Part shown: positions 52,500 to 62,197 of the stretch, piece by piece
How the letters are laid out: each line of letters starts with the position of its first letter
How positions within the stretch are numbered: position 1 is the stretch's first letter
Position numbers and translations under genes: made by a program
From: Methanobacterium sp. UBA176
GTDB taxonomy: Archaea; Methanobacteriota; Methanobacteria; Methanobacteriales; Methanobacteriaceae
Assembly: GCA_002505765.1 (NCBI GenBank)
Contig: DAVZ01000069.1
Span: 1 to 64,000, forward strand
DNA: 64,000 nt
Reading direction: 5' to 3'
The notes under the pieces: generated by a model
Databases searched by the model: none
The model's input: only the letters and a program-made list of their open reading frames with translations
What the model was told of the DNA's origin: nothing

Positions 52500-53555
52500 A
52501 TGACTTCAGAACGTAAATTAGAGCACTTAATTTTATGCGCAAATTGCGATGTTGAATATAAAAAAAAGAGAACTGGGTTTGAAGATATAGAATTAATACA
52601 TAAAGCCCTTCCAGAAGTAGATAAAGAAGAAATTGATATTTCGGCTAATTTCTTTGGGAAAAAAATGGACGTTCCATTAATAATATCTGCAATGACAGGG
52701 GGGCATCCTGCATCACTTAAAATAAATAAAAAACTTGCAAAGGCTGCACAGGAACATAATATTGGTATTGGAGTTGGAAGCCAGCGTGCTGCAGTAGAAA
52801 ACAAGGAATTAATACCGACATATAGCGTTGTAAGGGAAAATGCACCTTCAACATTTGTAATTGGTAATATAGGCGCCCCTCAAATAGAATATGCACAAGC
52901 TGCAGCAGAAATGATTGATGCGGATGCACTTGCAATTCACTTAAATCCATTGCAAGAAGCAATTCAGCCTGAAGGAGACATAGATGCAACAGGATATATT
53001 GATTCAATTAAAGAAACCGTTAAAATCGTGGATATGCCTGTTATAGCCAAGGAAACAGGGGCTGGAATCTCTAAGATAGATGGAATGGCTCTGGAAAAAG
53101 CAGGAGTTGCTGCAATAGATGTTGCAGGCTCTGGAGGTACAAGCTGGGCTGCAGTTGAAACATACAGGGCTAAAGATGGCTATATTGGAAATTTATACTG
53201 GGATTGGGGCATTCCAACTGCTGTAAGTACAGTTGAAGTATGTGAATCAGTAAATATCCCTGTTATATCCTCGGGAGGAATTAGAAGCGGACTTGATGCT
53301 GCAAAGGCATTAGCTTTAGGGGCTGAAGCTGTAGGAATTGCTTTACCCTTGCTTAAAGAAGCATATATAAGTCATGAAGCTGTTGCAGCAAAAATTGAAA
53401 GGTTTAAAGATTCTCTTAAAATTGCAATGTTCCTTGTTGGTGCATCTAACGTTAAAGAGCTTAGAAAATGCGATTTAGTGATAAGCGGCAAGACAAGAGA
53501 ATGGTTAACAGAAAGAGGGTTCGATACCCGAAAATATGCACAAAGAACAATTTAA
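52500..53555 (+). CDS. fni: isopentenyl-diphosphate delta-isomerase, type 2
   Basis: 351 aa, FMN- and NADPH-dependent. Parts: [58 protein letters not shown] and [24 protein letters not shown]. Converts IPP to DMAPP, feeding IdsA downstream. Confidence 0.96.
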   Translation: MTSERKLEHLILCANCDVEYKKKRTGFEDIELIHKALPEVDKEEIDISANFFGKKMDVPLIISAMTGGHPASLKINKKLAKAAQEHNIGIGVGSQRAAVENKELIPTYSVVRENAPSTFVIGNIGAPQIEYAQAAAEMIDADALAIHLNPLQEAIQPEGDIDATGYIDSIKETVKIVDMPVIAKETGAGISKIDGMALEKAGVAAIDVAGSGGTSWAAVETYRAKDGYIGNLYWDWGIPTAVSTVEVCESVNIPVISSGGIRSGLDAAKALALGAEAVGIALPLLKEAYISHEAVAAKIERFKDSLKIAMFLVGASNVKELRKCDLVISGKTREWLTERGFDTRKYAQRTI

Positions 53556-53670
53556 ACATTTTTAAAAGTTTAATTACTGTTTATGAAGTTAAATTACGAT
53601 TATTAAAGACTCTATTTTAATTTCAATCCTAAATTGAATTATGAGCTTTGTTTTATAGATAAAACGTAAT

Positions 53671-53734
53671 GGAGGACAATTATGAGCGTTGAAGTAATAG
53701 CAATAGGCGGATATGAAGAAGTAGGAAAGAACAT
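53671..53734 (+). pseudogene. duplicated start of the RNase J gene (copy 1)
   Basis: This 64-nt stretch (binding site GGAGGAC, ATG at 53682 and about 18 codons) matches 53864-53927 at 62 of 64 positions. It encodes [17 protein letters not shown], then diverges into hairpin sequence. It can give only a 75-residue chimeric product that ends at 53909 inside the real gene in another frame. Confidence 0.75.
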
Positions 53735-53740
53735 ATCGGC

Positions 53741-53855
53741 GAAACCTTTAGAAAAGGTTTCATCCAAAATCGCTGTCAAAAATTTAGATTTTGGGCCGCA
53801 AAATCAAGTTTTCTGCAGTTTTCATCCAAATGCTTTCAACGCTTTTCTAAAAAGC
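53741..53855. repeat. hairpin-chain element between the two RNase J starts
   Basis: GAAACCTTT-AGA-AAAGGTTTC (53741-53761, 9-bp stem), CCAAAATC (53764-53771) with GATTTTGG (53787-53794), and GCTTTT/AAAAGC-like pairing at 53841-53855. It fills the 129 nt between the two copies of the gene start. Confidence 0.6.
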
Positions 53856-53874
53856 TTTGTCACGGAGGACGATT

Positions 53875-55224
53875 ATGAGCGTAGAAGTAATAGCAATAGG
53901 CGGATATGAAGAAGTAGGAAAGAACATGTCCGCAGTTAAGGTCGGAGATGACGTGGTCATCTTTGACATGGGAATTCATCTTGACAGGATACACATTCAT
54001 GAAGATACAGATATAGCAAGAATGCACAGTTTGGATTTAATCGAAAGAGGAGTTATTCCTGACGATACATTAATGAAAGAGGTCGATGGTAAAGTAAGAG
54101 CGATAGTATTCACCCATGGTCATCTGGATCATATAGGAGCTGTTGCAAAACTTGCACATAGGTATGAAGCGCCTATTATAGCAACTCCTTACACTTTAGC
54201 CCTTATAGAGAGGACTATTAAGGGAGAAAAAAAATTTAATGTTACAAACCCACTTCAGGTTTTAAACCCTGGTGAAAAATGCCAGATATCCCCTGATATC
54301 ACACTCGAATTCATTAATATGACTCATAGTATCCCTCAAACCACAATGGCTGCTTTGCATACATCTGAAGGAATAATCATCTATGCAAATGACTTTAAAT
54401 TTGATAACTATCAGATGATTTCTCCTTCACCAGACTACGGGAGACTGAAAGAACTGGGAAGAAAAGGAGTACTTGCCTTAATTGTAGAAACAACAAGGGT
54501 TGGAGAAGATGGAGAAGCTAAAACTCATTCTGAAAAGATTGCAAGAATAATGCTTAAAGATATAATGCTTGATCCACTCGATGAAAGGAATGGAATGATC
54601 GTTACCACATTTTCATCACACATAGAACGTATTCAGGCAATAAGTAATATATCTGAGCAAAGCGATAGAAATTTGCTGCTTCTTGGAAGATCTATGGAAC
54701 GATATTGTGGTATGGCTGAAGCTATGGGAATATTAAAGCTCCCTGCAACTGCAAGCATCTATGGAAGTCCAAAAGCGGTTAATCGAGCACTGGCAAGGGC
54801 AGAAGAAAACAGAAGCGATTTTCTTCTTGTAACAACAGGACACCAGGGAGAGCCTGATGCACTGCTGCCACGTATTGCAAGTGGAAAGACTCAATTCAAC
54901 ATTAGAAATGGTGATAATGTAGTTGTTTCTGCACCTATAATTCCTAATCCTATGAATATAGCAAACAGAAATTTGCTGGAGCGAAGACTTAAATCCAATG
55001 GTGCCAGAATATTTACCAATGCTCATGTTTCAGGACATGCGGGGCGTGAAGATCACAGGGACTTTATAAGAATGTTAAATCCAATGCATATCATTCCAGC
55101 TCACGGAGATCTGGCAATGCTTGCATCCTATACTGAACTTGCAGAAGAAGAAGGGTATAAAATGGGAAATAACATTCATGTACTGCGAAATGGCCAGGCA
55201 CAGGTATTTAATGGAGGAATTTAA
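53875..55224 (+). CDS. archaeal RNase J (beta-CASP ribonuclease)
   Basis: 449 aa from ATG 53875 after GGAGGAC. Metallo-beta-lactamase motif [10 protein letters not shown], then NMTHSIPQ and the beta-CASP part with [17 protein letters not shown] and PAHGDLAML. Archaeal RNase J is a 5'-3' exoribonuclease. The stop overlaps the idsA ATG. The first 18 codons exist twice in the DNA (see the copy at 53671). Confidence 0.92.
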   Translation: MSVEVIAIGGYEEVGKNMSAVKVGDDVVIFDMGIHLDRIHIHEDTDIARMHSLDLIERGVIPDDTLMKEVDGKVRAIVFTHGHLDHIGAVAKLAHRYEAPIIATPYTLALIERTIKGEKKFNVTNPLQVLNPGEKCQISPDITLEFINMTHSIPQTTMAALHTSEGIIIYANDFKFDNYQMISPSPDYGRLKELGRKGVLALIVETTRVGEDGEAKTHSEKIARIMLKDIMLDPLDERNGMIVTTFSSHIERIQAISNISEQSDRNLLLLGRSMERYCGMAEAMGILKLPATASIYGSPKAVNRALARAEENRSDFLLVTTGHQGEPDALLPRIASGKTQFNIRNGDNVVVSAPIIPNPMNIANRNLLERRLKSNGARIFTNAHVSGHAGREDHRDFIRMLNPMHIIPAHGDLAMLASYTELAEEEGYKMGNNIHVLRNGQAQVFNGGI

Positions 55225-56210
55225 TGGATGTAATTGACATACTTAAAGCATATTCTGAAGGGATAGATAATGAAATATATGCTTCATTAAGTACAATTGA
55301 CCCTTCAACTCTTTGTGAAGCTTCTGATCATCTTATTAGGGCCGGAGGAAAAAAACTCCGCCCAGTAATGGTTATATTAAGCTGTGAGGCAGTAGGAGGT
55401 AGAGCTGAAGATGCTTTAAAAACGGCTGCCTCTATGGAACTGATTCACACATTTTCTCTTATTCACGATGATATAATGGATAAAGACGAAATGAGAAGGG
55501 GTAAACCCTCAGTACATATGCTCTGGGGAGAGCCCATGGCTATTTTAGCCGGAGACACTCTCTTTTCAAAAGCATTTGAAACAGTTCTGGACACAAATAC
55601 CGAGAATATCTCTCCTAAAAGGATTGTAAATGCTCTGAAGACTGTTGTGGACTCATGTATCAAGATCTGTGAAGGTCAAGCCCTTGATATTAGCTTTGAA
55701 GGGAATTTAGACGTTAGAGAAGAGGAATATATGACCATGATCTACAAGAAAACAGCAGCGCTTATAGCCGCGGCAACAAAAGCAGGAGCTATACTCGGTG
55801 GTGGAACTGAAGAGCAAATAGAAGCACTTGCAGAATACGGTCGTTTAGTGGGATTGGCATTCCAGATTCAGGACGATTACCTCGATGTTGTAAGTAATGA
55901 AGATGATATTGGGAAGCCAGTTGGAAGTGATATAGTAGAAGGTAAAATGACGCTAATGGTTGTTCATGCACTTGCATATGCATCTGAAGATGATAAAGAA
56001 AGACTTATATCGATATTACAGGCAAATAATGAAGATTTAGTTGATGATGCCATTGGGATATTCAATAAGTACGGTTCAATTGAATACTCCAGGGATATTG
56101 CTCATACTAATATTAAGACTGCTAAAGAACTTCTAAATGTTCTGGAAAATTCTGAGGCAAAAAAATCATTAGAATTAATAGCTGACTTTGTTCTTGATAG
56201 AACCCATTAA
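55224..56210 (+). CDS. idsA: short-chain isoprenyl diphosphate synthase (GGPP/FPP)
   Basis: 328 aa. First aspartate-rich motif [18 protein letters not shown] and second [10 protein letters not shown]. The residues before the first motif are small and medium, in keeping with the bifunctional FPP/GGPP enzymes of methanogens. Builds the chains of archaeal ether lipids. GGAGG precedes the ATG. Confidence 0.93.
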   Translation: MDVIDILKAYSEGIDNEIYASLSTIDPSTLCEASDHLIRAGGKKLRPVMVILSCEAVGGRAEDALKTAASMELIHTFSLIHDDIMDKDEMRRGKPSVHMLWGEPMAILAGDTLFSKAFETVLDTNTENISPKRIVNALKTVVDSCIKICEGQALDISFEGNLDVREEEYMTMIYKKTAALIAAATKAGAILGGGTEEQIEALAEYGRLVGLAFQIQDDYLDVVSNEDDIGKPVGSDIVEGKMTLMVVHALAYASEDDKERLISILQANNEDLVDDAIGIFNKYGSIEYSRDIAHTNIKTAKELLNVLENSEAKKSLELIADFVLDRTH

Positions 56211-56232
56211 TTATTCCTTTACCAGTGATTTT

Positions 56233-57906
56233 ATGGATAATTTAAAGGAACTTGCATACAAATATGCCCTGCAAAATGCTGTAAAGCATAAAGGAAAGGC
56301 CCAGAATGGTGCTGTAATAGGTATCATTATGAGTTCTCATCCTGAGTTTAGAAAAGAGGCTAGAGAAGTATCAAAGACTGTTGGAGAAGTTGTAGCAAAA
56401 ATAAATGTTTTAGACCTCCATGAACAGGCTAAAGAGCTTGATAAATTAGGTGGCATGGTAGATGAGGAAAAAAAAGTGGATGAAAAAGGCCTTTCGGAAC
56501 TTCCAGAAGTCAATGGAGAAGTTGTATTAAGATTTGCTCCTAATCCAAGCGGTCCGCTTCATATAGGGCATGCAAGAGCTGCTATTTTAAATCAAGAATA
56601 TATAAAAAAATACGGTGGAAAACTCATCTTGCGTATTGAAGATACTGACCCGCGTAGGGTAGATCCAGATGCATATGGGATGATAAATGATGATCTTTTA
56701 TGGCTTGGTATAGAAATAGATGAAAAAATTATTCAGAGTGAAAGGCTCCCCATTTATTATGAATATGCTGAAAAACTAATTAATATTGGTGGAGCTTATG
56801 TTTGCACCTGTGAAGCAGGTGAATTTAAAAAATTGAAGGATAATTCAATGGTATGTCCATGTAGAGATTTAGACGTTGAAGAAAATTTGAAACGCTGGAA
56901 TAATATGCAAAATCTGAGCGAGGGAGAAGCTGTACTTCGAGTCAAAACTGATATTGAACATAAAAATCCTGCAATAAGAGATTACGCTGCAATGAGAATC
57001 GTTGATGCTGAACATCCCAGAACAGGCAAAAAATACAAAATTTATCCTATGATGAACTTTTCAGTCACTGTAGATGACCATTTACTTGGAATAACTCATG
57101 TTTTGCGGGGAAAGGACCATATTGCAAACAGCGAAAAACAGAACTATATATACAGATACTTTGGATGGGAGGTACCTGTATTTATCCATTACGGACGCCT
57201 TAAAATGGAAGATATTGCTCTAAGCACTTCAAAAGCTAGAACAGGAATTGAGGAGGGCATATATTCTGGATGGGACGATCCGAGACTTGGAACAATAAGG
57301 GCCATAGCAAGAAGGGGAATAATGAAAGAAGCCCTTTATGAACTTATGAATGAAATAGGCGTAAAAATAGCAGATTCAACTGTAAGCTGGAAAAAGATAT
57401 ATGGTTTGAACCGTGCAATCCTTGAAGAAGTTGCAAATAGATATTTCTTTGTATGGGATCCAGAAAGAGTGAAAATAGGAGATCTTCCTGAATCTGCCGT
57501 GGGCACAGTTAAAAGACCGCTTCATCCAGACTTTTTAGAAAGAGGATATCGTGAAATCCCTTTTAAAGAAAATATTTGCCTTGTAAAGGGAGATATAAAA
57601 AATGATAAAGTTTTAAGGCTTATGGATTCTGTAAACATAGTATTTAAAGACAAAAAGGCAATTTTCCACAGTTCAAGCTTTGAAGAAGCAAAAGAGGCGG
57701 GCGCACAGTTGATTCACTGGATCCCTGATGCTGATAATTTAAAAGCAGAGGTCATAATGCCTGATGCAAGTATTATTAAAGGTTTTGTGGAACCTGAATG
57801 TAAAAATCTTAAAGTTGGAGATGTTGTACAATTGGAACGTTTTGGATTTGCACGATTGGATGAAATAAATAATGAAAAATTGATATTTTACTTTGCACAC
57901 AAATAA
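56233..57906 (+). CDS. gltX: glutamyl-tRNA synthetase (archaeal)
   Basis: 557 aa from ATG 56233; the frame is open back to 56188 but overlaps idsA. Class I signature [17 protein letters not shown] (HIGH) and ALSTSKART (KMSKS equivalent). An N-terminal helical appendix of about 90 residues and a beta-barrel anticodon domain mark the archaeal type. Non-discriminating GluRS is expected in archaea. Confidence 0.95.
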   Translation: MDNLKELAYKYALQNAVKHKGKAQNGAVIGIIMSSHPEFRKEAREVSKTVGEVVAKINVLDLHEQAKELDKLGGMVDEEKKVDEKGLSELPEVNGEVVLRFAPNPSGPLHIGHARAAILNQEYIKKYGGKLILRIEDTDPRRVDPDAYGMINDDLLWLGIEIDEKIIQSERLPIYYEYAEKLINIGGAYVCTCEAGEFKKLKDNSMVCPCRDLDVEENLKRWNNMQNLSEGEAVLRVKTDIEHKNPAIRDYAAMRIVDAEHPRTGKKYKIYPMMNFSVTVDDHLLGITHVLRGKDHIANSEKQNYIYRYFGWEVPVFIHYGRLKMEDIALSTSKARTGIEEGIYSGWDDPRLGTIRAIARRGIMKEALYELMNEIGVKIADSTVSWKKIYGLNRAILEEVANRYFFVWDPERVKIGDLPESAVGTVKRPLHPDFLERGYREIPFKENICLVKGDIKNDKVLRLMDSVNIVFKDKKAIFHSSSFEEAKEAGAQLIHWIPDADNLKAEVIMPDASIIKGFVEPECKNLKVGDVVQLERFGFARLDEINNEKLIFYFAHK

Positions 57907-57919
57907 AGGAGATTTTAAA

Positions 57920-59152
57920 ATGGTACAGATTAATGAAAACTATCTGTTGCTTAAAAGCAACTACATCTTTGCAGAGATTGATGATCGCGTTGAAAAATAC
58001 CAGAAAGAAAACCCTGAAGCAGATGTAATCAGAATGGGGATTGGAGATGTTACAAAGCCATTACCAAAGGCTGTGATCCGTGAGTTCAAGCATGGTGTAG
58101 ATGAAATGGGCCAGGCCGAAACTTTTAAGGGTTATGGGCCGTATAGGGGTTATGATTTTTTAATTGGAGAAATTATAAACAAGGATTATCTTCCTCTTGG
58201 GATTAAATTAGATATTGAGGAAGTATTTGTAAGCGAAGGTGCTAAACCCGATACTGGAAATATTCAGGAAATATTCGGTATAGACAGTGTTGTAGCAGTA
58301 ACAGACCCTGTTTACCCTGTTTACGTTGAAAGTAATATTATGGCAGGCCGTGGGGGCCTAATGGATGAGGATGGAAAGTACGAGGGCCTGGTATATCTTC
58401 CATGTACTGAAGAAAACGATTTCATACCAGAACTTCCTGAAACACCTGTGGATCTGATTTATTTATGTTATCCAAACAACCCAACCGGCACAGTTCTCAC
58501 CAGGGAACAACTGGCTAAGTGGGTGAATTATGCACGTGAAAACAATTCAATTATACTGTTTGATGCTGCATACGAAGCCTACATACAAGAAGAAGATATA
58601 CCAAGAAGTATATACGAAATTGAAAGAGCAAAAGAGGTGGCTATTGAATTCAGGAGCTTCTCTAAAAATGCAGGATTTACAGGAACAAGATGTGCTTACA
58701 CTGTGGTTCCTAAGGAGTTAATAGGCTTTGATACTTCGGGTAATCCTTATTCTTTAAATGAATTGTGGTTTAGGAGACTAACCACCAAGTTTAATGGAGT
58801 TTCTTATCCTGTACAGATGGCTGCCAAGGGAATTTATTCTGAAGAAGGCCAGAAAGAAATTAAAGAACTGGTGCGATATTATATGGAAAATGCGGCAATA
58901 ATTAAGGAAAGTATGGAAAAAATTGGTTTAAATGTTTATGGTGGAGTTAATTCACCATATATCTGGATTAAAACTCCAAATAACATGGATTCATGGGAAT
59001 TTTTTGATCTTCTCCTGAATGAAGCCAATGTTGTGGGGACTCCTGGTGTAGGTTTTGGACCAAGTGGTGAGGGTTATTTCAGGATAACTGCCTTCAATAC
59101 CCTTGAAAATACCAAAAAAGCTATGGAAAGGATATCCAATCTTTCCTTCTAA
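57920..59152 (+). CDS. dapL: LL-diaminopimelate aminotransferase
   Basis: 410 aa from ATG 57920. Converts tetrahydrodipicolinate directly to LL-diaminopimelate for lysine. Motifs: [49 protein letters not shown], and the PLP lysine in [17 protein letters not shown]. Found in Methanobacteriales as a one-step lysine route. Last gene of the long cluster. Confidence 0.95.
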   Translation: MVQINENYLLLKSNYIFAEIDDRVEKYQKENPEADVIRMGIGDVTKPLPKAVIREFKHGVDEMGQAETFKGYGPYRGYDFLIGEIINKDYLPLGIKLDIEEVFVSEGAKPDTGNIQEIFGIDSVVAVTDPVYPVYVESNIMAGRGGLMDEDGKYEGLVYLPCTEENDFIPELPETPVDLIYLCYPNNPTGTVLTREQLAKWVNYARENNSIILFDAAYEAYIQEEDIPRSIYEIERAKEVAIEFRSFSKNAGFTGTRCAYTVVPKELIGFDTSGNPYSLNELWFRRLTTKFNGVSYPVQMAAKGIYSEEGQKEIKELVRYYMENAAIIKESMEKIGLNVYGGVNSPYIWIKTPNNMDSWEFFDLLLNEANVVGTPGVGFGPSGEGYFRITAFNTLENTKKAMERISNLSF

Positions 59153-59191
59153 TTTTACTTATTTTCTATCCCTTTTAACTATTTTTTAAGG
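59153..59191 (+). terminator. T-rich tract after dapL, putative end of the cluster
   Basis: Several T-runs (AATTTTACTTATTTTC, CCCTTTTAAC, ATTTTTTAA) follow the dapL stop and precede the purA promoter. This is the usual form of an archaeal intrinsic terminator; inferred from sequence only. Confidence 0.35.
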
Positions 59192-59228
59192 GAATTGCAT
59201 TTCAAATAACAACATAATGGAAACATTT

Positions 59229-59237
59229 TTATTTAAG
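59229..59237 (+). promoter_or_regulatory. putative TATA box of purA
   Basis: TTTATTTAA, preceded by a purine-poor stretch, about 45 nt before the purA ATG. Allows a leader of about 20 nt with GAGAACT before the start. Confidence 0.3.
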
Positions 59238-59280
59238 GCTTCCCAAAGTATGAGAGGCAAAGAAATATGGAGAACTAAAA

Positions 59281-60303
59281 ATGACATGCAGTATATTAGT
59301 TGGTGGCGCCTGGGGAGATGAAGGTAAGGGAAAATGCATTACTTATCTCTGTTACAATGATAAACCGGATATTATAGCAAGAGCAGGAGTAGGACCTAAT
59401 GCAGGGCATTCTGTTGAGTTTCAAGGCGATAAATATGCATTAAGGTTAACTCCCTCCGGATTTTTTTATACTGGTGCAAGACTACTTATTGGAGCAGGTG
59501 TACTTGTAGATCCTGGAATTTTTATGCACGAACTTGATTATCTAAACAGATATAATGTTAAAGGCAGAACATTTGCTGATTACAGATGTGCAATTATTGA
59601 AGAAAAACATAAAGAGCAGGATAAAGCTTCCGATTACCTTGCAAAAAAAATAGGAAGTACAGGAACCGGATGCGGACCGGCAAATGCAGATAGGGTAAAT
59701 AGAATAGTTAAACTTGCAAGAGACATTGATGAAATGAAGGACTACATCACAGATGTTCCTCATGAAGTAAATGAAGCATTGGATAATGATAGAGACGTTT
59801 TTATCGAAGGATCACAGGGTTTTGGGCTTTCACTTTACTATGGAACCTATCCATTTGTTACAAGCAAAGATACAACAGCAAGTACTTTTGCAGCAGATGT
59901 AGGTGTTGGTCCAACCAGAATAGATGATGTTATTGTGGTTTTTAAATCATACATAACTCGAGTTGGTGAGGGACCATTTAAAACTGAAATTTCACAAGAA
60001 GAAGCTGAAAAAATGGGTCTTGAAGAATATGGAACTGTGACTGGCCGTAGAAGGAGAATAGGAACCTTTGATATGGATCTTGTAAGGGAATCATGCATGA
60101 TAAATGGTGCCACACAAATTGCTTTAACATGTGTGGATAAAATATATCCTGAATGTGAAAGAGTTAAGGAATATTCAAAACTCTCAGCTGAAGTTAAAAA
60201 ATTCGTTAATGAAATTGAAGGAGAAACAGGCGTTCCGGTTACAATAATTTCAACAGGACCAGATCTTGAAGATACCATAGATTTAAGGAATGAACTTCTT
60301 TAA
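59281..60303 (+). CDS. purA: adenylosuccinate synthetase
   Basis: 340 aa, the short archaeal form. [11 protein letters not shown] (catalytic loop), [38 protein letters not shown] in three parts, and [14 protein letters not shown]. Joins IMP and aspartate with GTP toward AMP. Stands as its own unit. Confidence 0.94.
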   Translation: MTCSILVGGAWGDEGKGKCITYLCYNDKPDIIARAGVGPNAGHSVEFQGDKYALRLTPSGFFYTGARLLIGAGVLVDPGIFMHELDYLNRYNVKGRTFADYRCAIIEEKHKEQDKASDYLAKKIGSTGTGCGPANADRVNRIVKLARDIDEMKDYITDVPHEVNEALDNDRDVFIEGSQGFGLSLYYGTYPFVTSKDTTASTFAADVGVGPTRIDDVIVVFKSYITRVGEGPFKTEISQEEAEKMGLEEYGTVTGRRRRIGTFDMDLVRESCMINGATQIALTCVDKIYPECERVKEYSKLSAEVKKFVNEIEGETGVPVTIISTGPDLEDTIDLRNELL

Positions 60304-60470
60304 ATAAGGATTAAATTCCTTTATTCAAAGAAATCCTTAATTTTACTTTTGAGTTAGTTAAAAAGTGTTTTCTATAACTCTTTTTAATTTATTTACTTCT
60401 AAATTATTTAAAGAAAGAAAATATTAAGACCTTGGTTTCCCCTGATTGGAATTTTCAATCATAATCGAAT

Positions 60471-60920
60471 TTATTTCTCTGCCAGTTCCTTAAGAATTTG
60501 CAGAGCTTTTGACCAGGCGTCCAGAAGATACTGCTTATATTCTTCCTCTATTTCTCCAGGCCCAGATAAATCCACTGTTACCTCAGTTTTACCGTCAATC
60601 TCCTTAAAGGTGTAGTTTTCGTGTGATCCCCCCCATTCTCTGACCTCTTTTTCTTTTCCATCTTCCACAACACCTTTAGGTTCAATAGAAACGAATTCGT
60701 AAGGCCTGTTTTCTTTAATCTGGCTCACCATTCCAGACATCTTGCCTTTATCGTCTGGTGCCAGGAAAAGCATTTTACTGCCTTGAGTCCAGTCCCCTTC
60801 ATAGAAAGAACCCGGCATAAATGGCTCGGCCCATATTCTGTAGGTATCCAGACCAAGCATGGCATGCCAGATTTTTTCTTTAGGTGCGTTAATAACTATG
60901 GAGAATTGTTGATTTACCAC
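60471..60920 (-). CDS. SRPBCC (AHSA1-like) protein
   Basis: 149 aa from GTG 60920, which follows AGAGGGG at the right distance; an ATG at 60938 lies upstream of that site. START/Bet v1-like fold: INAPKEKIWHAMLGLDTYRIWAEPFMPGS at the start and LLDAWSKALQILKELAE at the end. Ligand unknown. Confidence 0.8.
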   Translation of the reverse strand: MVNQQFSIVINAPKEKIWHAMLGLDTYRIWAEPFMPGSFYEGDWTQGSKMLFLAPDDKGKMSGMVSQIKENRPYEFVSIEPKGVVEDGKEKEVREWGGSHENYTFKEIDGKTEVTVDLSGPGEIEEEYKQYLLDAWSKALQILKELAEK

Positions 60921-60979
60921 GTTGTTCCCCTCTTTCATTGGATTTATTTTTTTTGATTTTTAAAATATATAAATTAGTT

Positions 60980-61765
60980 TTATAATACAGCACCAATTAA
61001 TAATGCTGGAATCACATGTAAAACGATGTCTGCTGAAAAATGAGCTATCATAGCTGATTCCAGGCCTTTTTTCCAGTAAAGCCATCCAAAGATAATTCCA
61101 CCAATACTGTTTAGCATGATTACACGGGAAATAAGAATTGGGGTTAAAGCTGTTATCGCTGCCACAGTTGGTAAATGACCTGCTCCAAAAATAATTGCTG
61201 CCAGAATAATGGCTAACAAGATACCTGCTTTTGAAGGCTTACCTTCATTGGTTTTCCTGATTTTAAAGAATATCCACACTAACAGAGTCATCAGGAATAA
61301 TCTAAGTAATATTTCCTCATTTATTCCTCCGTAAAAGGATGCAAGAAATCCCTGCCAGGCTGGAGGAATCAACTGACTTGTGGGTGCATTAATTACACTA
61401 CCAGCAAGGGAAAACAGGTAATCCAGACCTGTTATTAAAACACCTGCAACCAATCCAAGTCCAATGGATATGGGAAGTATGGATTTATGATGTTCTCTAA
61501 TGGGTTTACCTTCAAGCCAGCCTTCTAAAATGGGAAGTTCAAGTCCAACTCTTTTTGCAAGGTTAAGTCCAATAAATATGGCAAAAGCAAATAAAATTGT
61601 ATTTTGAATAATTTGAACAGGCCGAAGCACATATATTGGTACTGGCAAATCTTGAGGTAGACCTCCTTGAAGGGTCAAAGTATAGGGTATAACCGCAATT
61701 ATTCCAAAAATACTTGCAGTCAGTAATATTATAAATAGTTTCCAGTTAGAATTCATTTTATTCAC
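60980..61765 (-). CDS. CPBP family intramembrane metalloprotease
   Basis: 261 aa, about seven membrane segments. The three CPBP motifs are present: GGINEEILLRLFLM (EExxxR with one change, glutamates intact), FGAGHLPTV and HFSADIVLHV. Relatives include Rce1 CAAX protease and bacteriocin immunity proteins; the role here is unknown. Its neighbour is the SRPBCC gene on the same strand. Confidence 0.85.
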   Translation of the reverse strand: MNKMNSNWKLFIILLTASIFGIIAVIPYTLTLQGGLPQDLPVPIYVLRPVQIIQNTILFAFAIFIGLNLAKRVGLELPILEGWLEGKPIREHHKSILPISIGLGLVAGVLITGLDYLFSLAGSVINAPTSQLIPPAWQGFLASFYGGINEEILLRLFLMTLLVWIFFKIRKTNEGKPSKAGILLAIILAAIIFGAGHLPTVAAITALTPILISRVIMLNSIGGIIFGWLYWKKGLESAMIAHFSADIVLHVIPALLIGAVL

Positions 61766-62197
61766 CTTAAGCGCTGTTTTACAATTATTTTAAGATACAT
61801 ATAAAATTTTAGTCTATTTTTCAATTTTTTTAATTAAAAAGAGGTTTTTTTGATAAAAATTTTTCCTTAGATCAGGTTACACCAAATATTAATTTTAATT
61901 TCGCTAAACTTATATATGACGAAGTAAATCTCAGGGTTTAATATCTTAGTATTATTGAATTTAAATAGAGTATTATATTTAAAAATCCACAAAATTACTG
62001 TGTATAAATTATTTGCCCTATATGAAATTGTTTAAATCCCTATATTTTAAATAAATAATTTATTGTTAATTTTAAAGCTTAATTTATGAAGATAATTTTA
62101 AAAGATAGGAGGTATGAACATATAAATGACATGTAAGTAATGACATGTAAGTATTTGATTAAATATAAGCAATTTCAAATTAATCAGGAAGTATTGG
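61766..62197. other. divergent intergenic region with a 14-nt tandem repeat
   Basis: About 430 AT-rich bp between the CPBP and sensor genes. It contains ATGACATGTAAGTA twice in tandem (62126-62139 and 62140-62153), 45 bp before the sensor start, possibly a regulator site. No gene seen. Confidence 0.5.

Noticed and set aside
53682..53909. 75-codon ORF starting [17 protein letters not shown]
   Set aside because: It is a duplicated RNase J start joined to hairpin sequence and ends inside the true gene in another frame.
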